Origin: a virus
Strand: one strand, 5' to 3'
DNA: 29,443 bases
IMG/VR virus record: IMGVR_UViG_3300034102_000077
Span: 1-29,443 of that record
Shown here: positions 5,409-13,637 of the stretch, piece by piece
Position numbering within the stretch: position 1 is the stretch's first letter
How the letters are laid out: the number at the start of each line of letters is the position of its first letter
Notes under the pieces: generated by a model
Told to the model about the DNA's origin: nothing
Seen by the model: only the letters and a program-made list of their open reading frames with translations
Databases searched by the model: none
Position numbers and translations under genes: made by a program

Positions 5409-6612
5409 AACACCGCGATGGTTCAAGCCATTCCTAAAGCCTAGTCGCTACAAGGGCGCTCATGGTGGACGTGGATCAGGCAAGAGCCATGCCTTTGCGG
5501 AAATGGTTATCGAAGCGCACGTTATGGATCAGCGGCGCAGGACAGTTTGCGTCCGTGAAATACAGAAGTCGCTATCGCAGTCAGTCAAGCGTTTGCTGGA
5601 GCTAAAGATTGAGCAGCTTGGCGTTCAGGATTACTTTGAGATTCAAGAAGCACAAATAAAGTCCGTGCATGGCGATGGACTAATCATCTTCCAGGGGATG
5701 CAGAACCACACTGCCGATTCCATTAAGTCGCTAGAAGGTTATGACTGCGCTTGGGTGGAAGAATCGCAGACGCTATCGCAACGCTCGCTCGACCTATTAC
5801 GTCCGACAATCCGTAAGCCAGACAGTGAGCTATGGTTCACATGGAACCCGCTAAACATTAGCGACCCGATTGATATGCTGCTACGAGGCCCAAGCCCACC
5901 ACCTGATGCTATCGTTGCCCAGGTTAACTATCGAGACAATCCTTGGTTCCCTGACGTACTAAAAAACGAAATGGAATACGACAGGGACAGAGACCCTGAC
6001 AAATACAAGCATGTATGGCTGGGAAGCTATTCATCGAACAGCGAGGCGCGGGTATTCCGCAACTGGAAGATTGAGGACTTCGATACACCAGATGACGCAA
6101 CGCACCGCTTTGGCGCTGACTGGGGCTTTGCATCTGACCCGACAGTTCTAATCCGCTGCCATGTTGTTGGCAGAACAATCTATGTCGATCATGAAGCGTA
6201 TCGTGTAGGCTGTGAGATTATGGATACGCCTGACCTATTCTTTACTGTGCCTGACTCTGAAAAGTGGCCCATCGTTGCCGATAGCGCCAGACCTGAAACC
6301 ATCAGCCATATGCGTAAACATGGCTTTCCAAAGATCATGGCAGCAGTCAAAGGGCCTAAGTCTGTAGAGGAAGGCGTCGAATGGTTGAAGTCTTACGACA
6401 TCATTGTTCACCCTCGCTGCCAACACACGATTGACGAATTAACGTGCTATAGTTATAAAACTGACCCCTTGACAGGACAAATCTTGCCAATCCTTGCAGA
6501 TCGTGATAATCACCTTATAGACGCGCTACGTTATGCGTGCGAGGCCATACGTCGAGCAGTCCCTACAAAGACTTTCGATGTGCAACCTTTGGCAACTGTG
6601 AGTAGGTGGTAA
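5389..6612 (+). CDS. Terminase large subunit (PBSX-type)
   Basis: 407 residues. ATPase half: Walker A GGRGSGKS at 26-33, Walker B CAWVEE at 120-125, and WFTWNPLN around 149-156 (coupling motif region). Nuclease half: RNase H-like acidic residues in FGADWGFASD (Asp244), VADSARPETI (Asp298) and DNHLIDALRYA (Asp378). This is the packaging motor and headful nuclease, which docks on the portal encoded next. The length fits Terminase_3-type proteins. The ATG at 5389 lies inside the small-subunit gene, a common coupling. The following portal gene begins one base after its stop. Confidence 0.95.
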   Translation: MTTLKIKTPRWFKPFLKPSRYKGAHGGRGSGKSHAFAEMVIEAHVMDQRRRTVCVREIQKSLSQSVKRLLELKIEQLGVQDYFEIQEAQIKSVHGDGLIIFQGMQNHTADSIKSLEGYDCAWVEESQTLSQRSLDLLRPTIRKPDSELWFTWNPLNISDPIDMLLRGPSPPPDAIVAQVNYRDNPWFPDVLKNEMEYDRDRDPDKYKHVWLGSYSSNSEARVFRNWKIEDFDTPDDATHRFGADWGFASDPTVLIRCHVVGRTIYVDHEAYRVGCEIMDTPDLFFTVPDSEKWPIVADSARPETISHMRKHGFPKIMAAVKGPKSVEEGVEWLKSYDIIVHPRCQHTIDELTCYSYKTDPLTGQILPILADRDNHLIDALRYACEAIRRAVPTKTFDVQPLATVSRW

Positions 6613-8685
6613 ATGGCTCGATTGAATAAAGAACAACGGTTCCAGAACATCCATCAACAGGCGATGACGGAGTTCGACCGTGTTCAAACATCTGTGCGTG
6701 ATGAGCGCTTGCAGTGCTTACAAGATCGACGCTTCTACTCCATAGCTGGAGCGCAGTGGGAAGGCCCACTAGGTGACCAATACGAAAATAAACCACGCTT
6801 TGAGGTAAACAAGATTCACCTTAGCGTCATTCGTATCATCAACGAATACCGTAACAACCGCATCGCTGTAGACTTTGTGAGCAAAGATGGCGAAGCAAAC
6901 GACAAGCTAACAGAAACGTGCAACGGTCTTTATCGTGCAGACGAACGGGACAGCGGCGCAGAAGAAGCATACGACAACGCTTTTGAGGAAGCAGTCGGCG
7001 GTGGCTATGGCGCATGGCGTTTACGCACTGCGTATGAAGATGAAGAAAACGACGAGGACGAACGCCAACGCATCCGCATAGAGCCAATCTATGACGCTGA
7101 TAGCTCCGTGTTCTTTGATCTGGATGCAAAGCGCCAGGACAAGGCTGACGCTAAGTATTGTTTCGTGCTGTATTCCATGACCTATGAGGCTTACAAGGCT
7201 GAATGGAATGATGACCCAGCAACATGGCCCAAAGTAATCCATCAATATGAGTTTGATTGGGATACGCCTGACGTTGTGTTCGTCGCTGAATACTATCGCG
7301 TTGAAGAAGTGCGTGAGACAGTCCGCATCTTCCTGACGATCCAAGGCGAAGAAGAACGCTATACGCAAGCGGACTTCGATGCAGACGAAACGCTAGAGGA
7401 AACACTAGCCGCTGTTGGAACTGTAGAAGTACGCCAGAAGCGTACTAAGCGTAAGCGCGTCCGCAAGTATATCATGAGCGGTGGCGGCATCCTTGACGAT
7501 ATGGGCTACATTGCTGGCAAGAACATTCCGATTGTTCCTGTCTATGGCAAGCGTTGGTTTGTCGATAACGTTGAGCGTTGCATGGGCCATGTGCGCCTAG
7601 CTAAAGATCCACAGCGCTTGAAGAATATGCAGCTATCGAAGCTGGGTGAGATCAGTGCGCTTTCATCTATTGAAAAGCCTATCTTGATGCCAGAGCAAGT
7701 CTCAGGCCATCAGGTAATGTGGGCAGAGGATAACCTACGCAATTATCCCTATCTGTTAATCAATCCAATCACGGGGCCAAACGGCGAGACTACTGCTGCT
7801 GGCCCAGTTGCTTACACCAAGTCCGCACAGATTCCGCCAGCAATGGCAGCATTACTTGCTCTGACTGAGCAGGACATGGCTGAGATACTGGGAAGCACCC
7901 AGCAAGCCGACAAGATGGTCAGTGGCATCAGCGGCAAGGCTGTAGAGCTTATCCAGACCCGCTTAGATATGCAGACGTTTATTTACATGAGCAACATGGC
8001 TAAGGCTGTGCGGCGCTGTGGTGAGATATGGCTGTCAATGTCGAAAGACATCTACGTTGAAGAAAAGCGCAAGATGAAAACCGTTGGCGCTATGGAGGAA
8101 GTCGGTTCGATTGAACTGATGAAGCCACAGATCGACGAAGAAACAGGCGAACTGATTTACGAAAACAACCTAGGCGATGCCTTGTTCGATGTTGCCGTAG
8201 ACGTAGGCCCATCGTCAAGCAGCCGCCGTGACGCTACAGTCCGTGCGCTTACAGGCATGATGCAAGTTACTACCGATCCAACAACCCAACAGGTTCTGCA
8301 AGCTATGGCTATCATGAACATGGAAGGCGAGGGCATTGGCGACATCAAGGAATACTTCCGCAAGCAGCTAGTCCAGATGGGCGTTCTGAAGCCAACGGAA
8401 GAAGAACAGCAGCAGATGATGGAGGCACAAGCTAACGTGCCTCAAGATCCACAGACTGCTTATCTGTTGGCAGAGGCTGCTAAGGCACAGGCACTGGCTA
8501 TCAAGGCACAGGCTGACACTGAATACACCTTGGCGCGTTCTGAAGAAACGAAGGCCAAGACTATACAAACGCTATCAAGCGTCGATATAGACGAACGCAA
8601 GTCCGCTATTGAGACTGCTGAAAAGATTGGGGCTGCAATACAGCCGCAAATGAATGTGGTTCCACCCTCCACACAATTTGGGTGA
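6613..8685 (+). CDS. Portal protein, P22 gp1-like
   Basis: 690 residues, close to P22 gp1 (about 725). The opening (AMTEFDRVQTSVRDERLQCL, RRFYSIAGAQWEG) and later IRIINEYRNNRIAVDFVSKD are typical of P22-type portals: a helical wing followed by the stem/clip region. The C-terminal part (about 565-660) is Gln/Ala-rich and predicted helical (QTAYLLAEAAKAQALAIKAQ), matching the barrel region of this family. The portal forms the dodecameric DNA channel at one head vertex, binds terminase during packaging and later the gp4-like tail factor. Position between terminase and scaffold agrees with P22. Confidence 0.92.
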   Translation: MARLNKEQRFQNIHQQAMTEFDRVQTSVRDERLQCLQDRRFYSIAGAQWEGPLGDQYENKPRFEVNKIHLSVIRIINEYRNNRIAVDFVSKDGEANDKLTETCNGLYRADERDSGAEEAYDNAFEEAVGGGYGAWRLRTAYEDEENDEDERQRIRIEPIYDADSSVFFDLDAKRQDKADAKYCFVLYSMTYEAYKAEWNDDPATWPKVIHQYEFDWDTPDVVFVAEYYRVEEVRETVRIFLTIQGEEERYTQADFDADETLEETLAAVGTVEVRQKRTKRKRVRKYIMSGGGILDDMGYIAGKNIPIVPVYGKRWFVDNVERCMGHVRLAKDPQRLKNMQLSKLGEISALSSIEKPILMPEQVSGHQVMWAEDNLRNYPYLLINPITGPNGETTAAGPVAYTKSAQIPPAMAALLALTEQDMAEILGSTQQADKMVSGISGKAVELIQTRLDMQTFIYMSNMAKAVRRCGEIWLSMSKDIYVEEKRKMKTVGAMEEVGSIELMKPQIDEETGELIYENNLGDALFDVAVDVGPSSSSRRDATVRALTGMMQVTTDPTTQQVLQAMAIMNMEGEGIGDIKEYFRKQLVQMGVLKPTEEEQQQMMEAQANVPQDPQTAYLLAEAAKAQALAIKAQADTEYTLARSEETKAKTIQTLSSVDIDERKSAIETAEKIGAAIQPQMNVVPPSTQFG

Positions 8686-8702
8686 GTTAATGGGGTTAAA
8701 AC

Positions 8703-9560
8703 ATGAAAACGGCAGAACTGGATAACGACAACATCGACACAATAGACATCGACACAGACATCAATGACCAAGCGGAAGATGAGACCAATTCCATCGACCA
8801 GGCTGATGATGAGGAAGAAGATGACGAAGATGAAGTCGTAATATCTATCGGAGAGGAATCGCCACCTCAAGATGAAGAAGTTCGTGCGCCAGCTTGGGTG
8901 CGTGAATTGCGTAAATCAAATCGGGAAAAAGAGCGGAAGATACGCGAACTGGAAGCAAAGCTAAATACGGCAGCAACTGAGACCAAACCAGTTGCATTAG
9001 TAACTAAGCCAACGCTTGAAAGTTGCGACTATGACTCCGACGAGTATGAACAAAAGCTTGCTGATTGGTATGAGCATAAACGCGAATACGATTCAGTGGA
9101 AGCCAAGGCAGAAGCGCAGCGAGATGCTGAGTCTAAAGCATGGCAGGACAAGCTTAATTCCTATGCGAAGGCAAAATCTTCGTTGAAGGTGCGGGACTAT
9201 GACGAAGCTGAAGCTACGGCTTTAGATACGTTTAACGTCACGCAACAAGGGATAGTTCTACAAGGCTCTGACAATCCTGCTTTGCTTATTTACGCAATTG
9301 GCAAAAGCACTAAGCGAGCTAAGGAACTGGCAGCAATCACCGACCCCGTAAAGTTTGCCTTTGCGGTAGCAAAACTGGAGACTCAGTTGAAAGTAACTAA
9401 CCGTAGGGCGACAACCACGCCAGAACGTACAATCACCTCAAACGGTGGGCGTGTATCTGGTTCCATTGATTCACAACTTGAACGCTTACGCGCTGAAGCT
9501 TTGAAGACCGGAGACTTATCAAAGGTCATGGAGTATAAGCGTCGTAATAAGAAAACCTAA
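8703..9560 (+). CDS. Scaffolding protein, P22 gp8-like
   Basis: 285 residues, extremely acidic at the start (Asp/Glu-rich to about residue 60), then a coiled-coil-like helix (WVRELRKSNREKERKIRELE), a helical middle and a short basic C-terminus (LERLRAEALKTGDLSKVMEY then KRRNKK). A basic C-terminal helix pair is how P22 scaffold contacts coat protein, so the same is expected here. It should direct procapsid assembly and then leave. Its position between portal and coat supports this. Sequence conservation in this family is low, so the call rests mainly on composition and order. Confidence 0.85.
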   Translation: MKTAELDNDNIDTIDIDTDINDQAEDETNSIDQADDEEEDDEDEVVISIGEESPPQDEEVRAPAWVRELRKSNREKERKIRELEAKLNTAATETKPVALVTKPTLESCDYDSDEYEQKLADWYEHKREYDSVEAKAEAQRDAESKAWQDKLNSYAKAKSSLKVRDYDEAEATALDTFNVTQQGIVLQGSDNPALLIYAIGKSTKRAKELAAITDPVKFAFAVAKLETQLKVTNRRATTTPERTITSNGGRVSGSIDSQLERLRAEALKTGDLSKVMEYKRRNKKT

Positions 9561-9578
9561 TTTTTCGGAGTTAATATA

Positions 9579-10853
9579 ATGGCAAATGCTTTTTCAAAAG
9601 AAGAAATTGTTGCCTTTGAGAATATTCTTGAAGGCTTCCATGACGCTTTGATCCTTTCAAAGAACGTCAACATCTACAACACCAATGGCGTAACTATGGA
9701 ACGCGCTCGTGACACCATGTGGCGTCCGCAACCATACATCGCTCAGTCGTTCACTCGTACTGTTGGTACGACGATTGCTTCTAATGTTCAGACGATGACC
9801 CAGCTTTCTGTTCCTTCGACCTTGGGCTTCAGCCCTTGCTCTGCGTGGGAAATGAATGCTTTGGAACTTCGTGACGCGCTGCAAGAAAACCGTCTTGGCG
9901 ATGCTGCAAAGCAGAAGCTTGCTTCGGACATCAACCTTTCCGTTATGGATTTGGCTGCTGCTCAGGGTACGCTTGTTGTTGACGTAGCTACCGCTGCTGG
10001 CGATTATGACGATGTTGCACTTTGCGACAGCATCATGAACGAACAGGGTGTTATGGCTGGTGATCGCTACCTTGCTTTGTCGAGCCGCGATTATAACGGT
10101 ATGGCTGGTAACTTGGCAGTAGCGACTCGCTCGTTCACTGGCACGAAGTCGGCTAACGCATATGAGCGTTCGTTCGTTGGTGAAGTCGCAAGCTTCTCAA
10201 CCTACAAACTTGACTATGCTAACCGTTGTGCTGCTAACACTGCAACTGTCACCATTGACACTCTTGGCGCTCAAGCTCAGTATGTTCCACAGGCGACAAC
10301 CAACAGTGTTTCGGGTATCCTGAACGTTGACAACCGCTATCAGACTGTCACTGTCTCCTCGACAACTGGCGTTCTTGCTGGCGATGCGTTCACGATTGAT
10401 GGCATTGAAGCTGTTCACCACATCACGAAGCGTTCGACTGGCGAACTCAAGACGTTTCGCGTCATTGAAGTTGTCAACGGCACATCGATGGTTATCTCGC
10501 CACCGATCATCGCTGCGACTGCTCCAGCAACTGATGCTGAATTGCAGTACAAGAACGTTGAATTGGTTGCAGCGTCTGCCGCATCTCCGCTCAACTTCTT
10601 GAACATTGCTGCTTCAAGCATCAACCCGTTCTGGCGCAAGGATTCGATTGAACTCCTCCCAGGCCGCTATGCTGTTCCAGATGGCGCTGGCGTTGACGTT
10701 CTTCGTGCATCGACAGATCAGGGTATCGAGTTGGTAATGACCAAGCGTTTCGATCCACTGACCTTCCAGACGCTTTACACGCTGGACACACTGTATGGTG
10801 TGGTTATGACGAACCCAGAAATGGCAGGTATCCTGCTTTTCAACCAAACTTAA
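9579..10853 (+). CDS. Major coat protein, P22 gp5-like
   Basis: 424 residues, almost the length of P22 gp5 (430). ATG follows TCGGAG. The N-terminal region (VNIYNTNGVTMERARDTMWR, then QPYIAQSFTRTVGT) and the central inserted domain (about 243-320, with VLAGDAFTIDGIEAVHHITK and TFRVIEVVNGTSMVISPPII) follow the P22_CoatProtein pattern, the latter matching the telokin-like I-domain. It forms the icosahedral shell around the scaffold. Codon use is strongly biased to GCT, CGT, GTT and TCG-type codons compared with neighbours, as expected for the most highly expressed phage gene. A strong terminator follows directly. Confidence 0.93.
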   Translation: MANAFSKEEIVAFENILEGFHDALILSKNVNIYNTNGVTMERARDTMWRPQPYIAQSFTRTVGTTIASNVQTMTQLSVPSTLGFSPCSAWEMNALELRDALQENRLGDAAKQKLASDINLSVMDLAAAQGTLVVDVATAAGDYDDVALCDSIMNEQGVMAGDRYLALSSRDYNGMAGNLAVATRSFTGTKSANAYERSFVGEVASFSTYKLDYANRCAANTATVTIDTLGAQAQYVPQATTNSVSGILNVDNRYQTVTVSSTTGVLAGDAFTIDGIEAVHHITKRSTGELKTFRVIEVVNGTSMVISPPIIAATAPATDAELQYKNVELVAASAASPLNFLNIAASSINPFWRKDSIELLPGRYAVPDGAGVDVLRASTDQGIELVMTKRFDPLTFQTLYTLDTLYGVVMTNPEMAGILLFNQT

Positions 10854-10860
10854 TAGGGAT

Positions 10861-10890
10861 GGGGGGAGCTTCGGCTTCCCCCTCTTTCTT
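10861..10890 (+). terminator. Intrinsic terminator after the coat gene
   Basis: GGGGGGAGC (10861-10869), TTCG loop (10870-10873), GCTTCCCCC (10874-10882): a 9-bp stem with one G-T wobble capped by a UUCG tetraloop, followed by TCTTTCTT. It lies between the coat stop (10853) and the ribosome site of the next gene (AAGGAG near 10892). It probably limits read-through so that coat protein is made in excess over the downstream tail genes. Confidence 0.85.
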
Positions 10891-10904
10891 CAAGGAGCAA
10901 ACCA

Positions 10905-11078
10905 ATGCCATTGAAAAAAGGTTTCAGCCGCGCAAGCATCGGCAAGAATATCAAGATGGAAGAAAAGTCTGGTCGCCCCAGAAAGCAAGCCATAGCTATT
11001 GCGCTCAATGTAGCACGCGATGCAGCAATGAAAGCAGGGAAGCCATCGAAGGCTCCTAAGCGGAAGGCAAAGAAATGA
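10905..11078 (+). CDS. Small Lys/Ala-rich basic protein
   Basis: 57 residues: MPLKKGFSRASIGKNIKMEE, then SGRPRKQAIAIALNVARDAA, then a Lys-rich tail. AAGGAG precedes the ATG. The pattern (LKKG-x-S, I-x-x-NI-x-x-E, G-x-P-x-KQA-x-AIAL) recurs as a tiny gene near head genes of many phages; its function is unknown. Its strong positive charge suggests nucleic-acid or acidic-protein binding. The stop overlaps the next ATG (ATGA). Confidence 0.75.
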   Translation: MPLKKGFSRASIGKNIKMEEKSGRPRKQAIAIALNVARDAAMKAGKPSKAPKRKAKK

Positions 11079-11251
11079 AGATGGGATTGTATGCCAATAT
11101 CAATGCGAAACGGAATCGCATTAAGGCTCAGAAGGCTGCTGGCAAGACACCAGAGCGCATGAAGAAGGTCGGCAGCAAAGGTGCGCCAACGAAGGCTGAC
11201 TTCATCGCATCGGCAAAGACTGCCAAGCCAGTGAAGGGCAAAACCAAGTGA
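11075..11251 (+). CDS. Small basic hypothetical protein
   Basis: 58 residues: MKMGLYANINAKRNRIKAQK, later GSKGAPTKADFIASAKTAKP, ending in Lys-rich sequence. The opening GLYANINAKR-x-RI and the GSKGAPT element are a recognisable pair in small phage proteins encoded near the coat gene. No function is known. It overlaps the previous gene by 4 bases and its TGA overlaps the GTG start of the next gene, so three genes here are translationally linked. Confidence 0.75.
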   Translation: MKMGLYANINAKRNRIKAQKAAGKTPERMKKVGSKGAPTKADFIASAKTAKPVKGKTK

Positions 11252-11565
11252 CAGACTTCCCAACCATTCTTTATCGCATCCCTGGGCCTCACAAGAAGAA
11301 ACGTGGGTTGACCTATGGTTACAGAGGCGCTGCGGATCAGGAAGCATTTGACGCATTGATCGCCAAGGGCTGGTCTGCGTCTTATGAAGATGCTGCAAGC
11401 AAGCTAGATAAGAAGCCAAAGGCTAAGGCTGTTGAGATTGATGAAGTCTCTGGCCCAAGCCGTGAGGAACTGGAAGTTAAGGCAAAAGAATTAGGGGTAT
11501 CGTTTAATGCACGAACTTCTGATATAACGCTGTCAGATCGCATAACGTCAGCATTGGAAGTCTGA
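11248..11565 (+). CDS. Hypothetical head/neck-region protein with HeH/LEM-like C-terminus
   Basis: 105 residues from GTG 11248, in a GTGA overlap with the upstream stop. The N-terminal part (FPTILYRIPGPHKKKRGLTY, then FDALIAKGWSASYEDAA) is a pattern seen in phage proteins around the connector genes. The last 35 residues (SREELEVKAKELGVSFNART, then LSDRITSAL) resemble the HeH/LEM or Rho-N helix-extended-helix motif, with ELEVKAKELG and LSDRI as the two helices. It may bind DNA or the portal region. Unproven. Confidence 0.65.
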   Translation: MTDFPTILYRIPGPHKKKRGLTYGYRGAADQEAFDALIAKGWSASYEDAASKLDKKPKAKAVEIDEVSGPSREELEVKAKELGVSFNARTSDITLSDRITSALEV

Positions 11566-11566
11566 A

Positions 11567-12046
11567 ATGGGATATACAAAGCGCCAGTTCGTAACGTCAG
11601 CCTTTGAAGAAATAGGCTTGGCAGATTACGTCTTTGACCTTCAGCCTGAACAGCTAGAGGCCGCTTTGCGCCGTTTAGATTCCATGATGGCTGAATGGAA
11701 CGCTGCTGGCATACGCCTTGCATACGCAATGCCAAGCAGCCCACAAGACAGCGACCTAGATACAGAAACCAATGTGCCTGACAGCGCATGGGAAGCTATC
11801 ATCACCAACCTAGCCATTCGGATTGCTCCTGGCTATGGTAAGGCTGTATCTGCTGACACTAAGGTATCAGCTAAGGGCGCTTACAATGTATTGCTGCAAC
11901 GCGCTACATTCCCGCTTGAACAACAGCTTCCATCAACAATGCCATTAGGTCAGGGCAACAAGCCTTGGCGGTGGGATAATCCTTATGTGCGGATTCCTTA
12001 TGATTCTGTAAATGCTGGGCCTGATGGCCCCCTTGATTGGAGTTAA
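11567..12046 (+). CDS. Tail accessory factor, P22 gp4-like
   Basis: 159 residues against 166 in P22 gp4. The opening YTKRQFVTSAFEEIGLADYV, then LEAALRRLDSMMAEWNAAGI, and the later WEAIITNLAIRIAPGYGKAV follow the gp4/head-tail connector pattern of four packed helices. In P22, gp4 binds first to the filled portal ring and starts tail assembly. Its location downstream of coat and upstream of a gp10-like gene matches that order, apart from several inserted small genes. Confidence 0.85.
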   Translation: MGYTKRQFVTSAFEEIGLADYVFDLQPEQLEAALRRLDSMMAEWNAAGIRLAYAMPSSPQDSDLDTETNVPDSAWEAIITNLAIRIAPGYGKAVSADTKVSAKGAYNVLLQRATFPLEQQLPSTMPLGQGNKPWRWDNPYVRIPYDSVNAGPDGPLDWS

Positions 12047-12049
12047 ACC

Positions 12050-12376
12050 ATGCCTACCATTAATCAGCTACCAACCGTAACACAGGTCTCTGGCGGAGAT
12101 CAGTTACCATTATTCGTAACCAACCAAGGCGATGCTCGTCGTTGCTCTGTCACAACGCTTATTGAATATGTTGAAGAAAACTTTGACGCTGTTGTTTGTA
12201 ATTCGGTTCAGACAACGCCATCAACCTTTGCCCAGCTTATCAATCCTGTTGGTAACACTGGCGCACGGGCTTTTATTACTGACGGAAGCACTACGACATT
12301 TGCTGCTACTGTTGCTGGCGCGGGTGCTAACTTTGTTCCCGTATACAGCGATGGCACTGTGTGGAGAGTGGGATAA
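12050..12376 (+). CDS. Hypothetical structural protein, related at its N-terminus to 27439-27852
   Basis: 108 residues. The opening PTINQLPTVTQVSGGDQLPL, then RRCSVTTLIEYVEENF, is a repeatable phage module (I-x-QLP-x-VT-x-V-x-G-D-x-LP, then a T-x2-L-I-x-YV helix). The rest is short-residue-rich and beta-like (GNTGARAFITDGSTTTFAAT), ending in YSDGTVWRVG. The same N-terminal plan occurs in the protein at 27439-27852. Likely a virion decoration or fibre-associated protein; the true role is unknown. Confidence 0.65.
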   Translation: MPTINQLPTVTQVSGGDQLPLFVTNQGDARRCSVTTLIEYVEENFDAVVCNSVQTTPSTFAQLINPVGNTGARAFITDGSTTTFAATVAGAGANFVPVYSDGTVWRVG

Positions 12377-12403
12377 TTTAAACTTAGTTGATGGAGAATT
12401 GAA

Positions 12404-12526
12404 ATGAAAATGAGCGGTGGAAAAGGTTATAGCTACGGCGAAAAGGGTATGGCAATGGCAAAGAAAGCCCCTGCTAAATCTGGCAAGTCAATGATGATGA
12501 CCAAAGCAAAGAAGAAAAAGAAGTAA
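12404..12526 (+). CDS. Very small Lys/Met-rich protein
   Basis: 40 residues: MKMSGGKGYSYGEKGMAMAK then KAPAKSGKSMMMTKAKKKKK. GGAGA lies upstream of the ATG. The extreme basic tail suggests nucleic-acid binding. It is one of a cluster of four basic small proteins downstream of the coat gene and shows no domain. Reality is supported by the ribosome site, the tight fit between neighbours and similar tiny Lys-rich genes in comparable phage regions. Confidence 0.65.
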   Translation: MKMSGGKGYSYGEKGMAMAKKAPAKSGKSMMMTKAKKKKK

Positions 12527-12535
12527 GACGCCTCA

Positions 12536-12934
12536 GTGAAAAAGGATTCGCGCCTTACTCGTGCTGGTGTCGCTGGGTATAATAAGCCAAAGCGCACACC
12601 ATCGCATCCGAAGAAGTCGCACGTTGTTGTAGCTAAAGAAGGTGATAAGGTTAAGACAATCCGCTTCGGGCAGCAAGGCGTAATGGGTTCACCCGCCAGC
12701 AAAGGTGAAAGCGAATCCGATAAGAAGCGCCGCGCATCGTTTAAGTCTAGGCACGCAAAGAATATAGCTAAAGGTAAAATGAGCGCGGCATTTTGGGCGA
12801 ATAAGATTAAGTGGACAATAATTCCAATTGGTATTACAATGACGGCATTTCATGGAGTCCAAAATGCCCAACTTGAATATCAAAGTCCAAGTTATCTGCC
12901 CACGATGTCAGCAAATGAGGGAGGCCAGAAGTGA
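12536..12934 (+). CDS. Basic conserved phage protein with an aberrant C-terminal extension
   Basis: 132 residues from GTG 12536. Residues 1-93 (KDSRLTRAGVAGYNKPKRTP, SHVVVAKEGDKVKTIRFGQQ, then RHAKNIAKGKMSAAFWANKI ending KW) form a well-known conserved phage protein of unknown function, which I recall as normally ending at this K-x-KW. Here no stop follows; reading continues for 39 residues of dissimilar sequence into the start of the HNH gene before a TGA at 12932. The most likely explanation is that insertion of the endonuclease cassette removed the native stop at about 12815. The core protein is probably still functional. Confidence 0.75.
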   Translation: MKKDSRLTRAGVAGYNKPKRTPSHPKKSHVVVAKEGDKVKTIRFGQQGVMGSPASKGESESDKKRRASFKSRHAKNIAKGKMSAAFWANKIKWTIIPIGITMTAFHGVQNAQLEYQSPSYLPTMSANEGGQK

Positions 12935-13322
12935 TGTTGTCCGCAAGGCAGAACGCGATGGGCGAACAATGTTTTGCAAGCCGTGCAGAAACCAAACGCG
13001 CTTTGAAAACAAGCCTCATCCTAGAAAGGGGCGTGGAATTAAAAACGACCCTAGTCGGTATGCAGCGCATCAAAGCTATATGCGGGCAAGGCGCAGATGC
13101 CGTCAAGGTAAGCAGCATCACCCAGCGTATGAGAATGTTGAATTCCGTTTTGCAAGTTTCGAAGAATTCTTTTCTGAACTTGGCCCGCGCCCAGATGGAT
13201 GCTCTATTGATCGGATTAACCCACTCGGTCACTATGAGACTGGAAATGTTAGGTGGGCGACGATTTTGGAGCAGGCAAGAAATCGCCTTCCCAAAGGTTA
13301 TTGGTTAGATATAAGAGATTAA
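12864..13322 (+). CDS. HNH-type homing endonuclease with N-terminal zinc ribbon
   Basis: 152 residues from ATG 12864, chosen for GGAG six bases upstream; ATG 12852 is possible. CPRCQQ (about 11-16) and CKPC (about 38-41) form a zinc ribbon. The C-terminal half carries the phage HNH pattern: SYMRARRRCRQG, then FASFEEFFSELGPRPDGCSI, then DRINPLGHYETGNVRWATIL and EQARNR. Such free-standing HNH genes are selfish elements that cut alleles lacking them. It sits between small structural genes and overlaps the read-through tail of the preceding gene, as expected after insertion. Confidence 0.85.
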   Translation: MPNLNIKVQVICPRCQQMREARSDVVRKAERDGRTMFCKPCRNQTRFENKPHPRKGRGIKNDPSRYAAHQSYMRARRRCRQGKQHHPAYENVEFRFASFEEFFSELGPRPDGCSIDRINPLGHYETGNVRWATILEQARNRLPKGYWLDIRD

Positions 13323-13334
13323 AGGAATTAAATT

Positions 13335-13637
13335 ATGGATGATATTAGAACATTTGCACCAGCTTACGGACAAGGCATTTCCGTAACTCCTGGCGTTGCT
13401 AGTGCGAACTCCGTTCTTGGTAAGAACGTGACATCTCTGTGCATCACCAGCCGCAATTCAGTTGAGTGCTTTGTGCGCGTTGGCACTGGCGCTGGTCTAG
13501 CTGCAACGACTGCTGACTATCTGGTTCCGCCAAACGGTCAGGTAAGCATTAGCAAATTCTTGGATTATGATCGGATCGCATACATCGCCCCTGCTGGCGG
13601 TGGTTCGCTCCACATTCTTCCTGGCGAGGGCTTCTAA
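13335..13637 (+). CDS. Small beta-rich structural protein
   Basis: 100 residues with the run GVASANSVLGKNVTSLCITS followed by FVRVGTGAGLAATTADYLVP, a beta-sandwich-like pattern also common in small phage virion proteins (N-x-V-x2-F-VRVG-x-G-x2-AT-x-D-x-LVPP). It ends in SLHILPGEGF. AAGGAA precedes the ATG. A decoration or head-tail joining role is plausible from position. Its stop overlaps the next tiny gene (TAATG). Confidence 0.65.
   Translation: MDDIRTFAPAYGQGISVTPGVASANSVLGKNVTSLCITSRNSVECFVRVGTGAGLAATTADYLVPPNGQVSISKFLDYDRIAYIAPAGGGSLHILPGEGF

Noticed and set aside
8460-8870. 136-codon minus-strand ORF with hydrophobic stretches
   Set aside because: The hydrophobicity comes from the complement of Asp/Glu-rich scaffold codons; antisense to portal and scaffold genes.
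10850-11419. 189-codon minus-strand ORF
   Set aside because: It lies opposite the terminator and three well-supported + strand small genes; its Cys/Leu/Ser-rich product looks like a shadow.
12132-12407. 91-codon + strand ORF overlapping the gene at 12050
   Set aside because: Leu/Thr/Arg-rich shadow in another frame of a better-supported gene.
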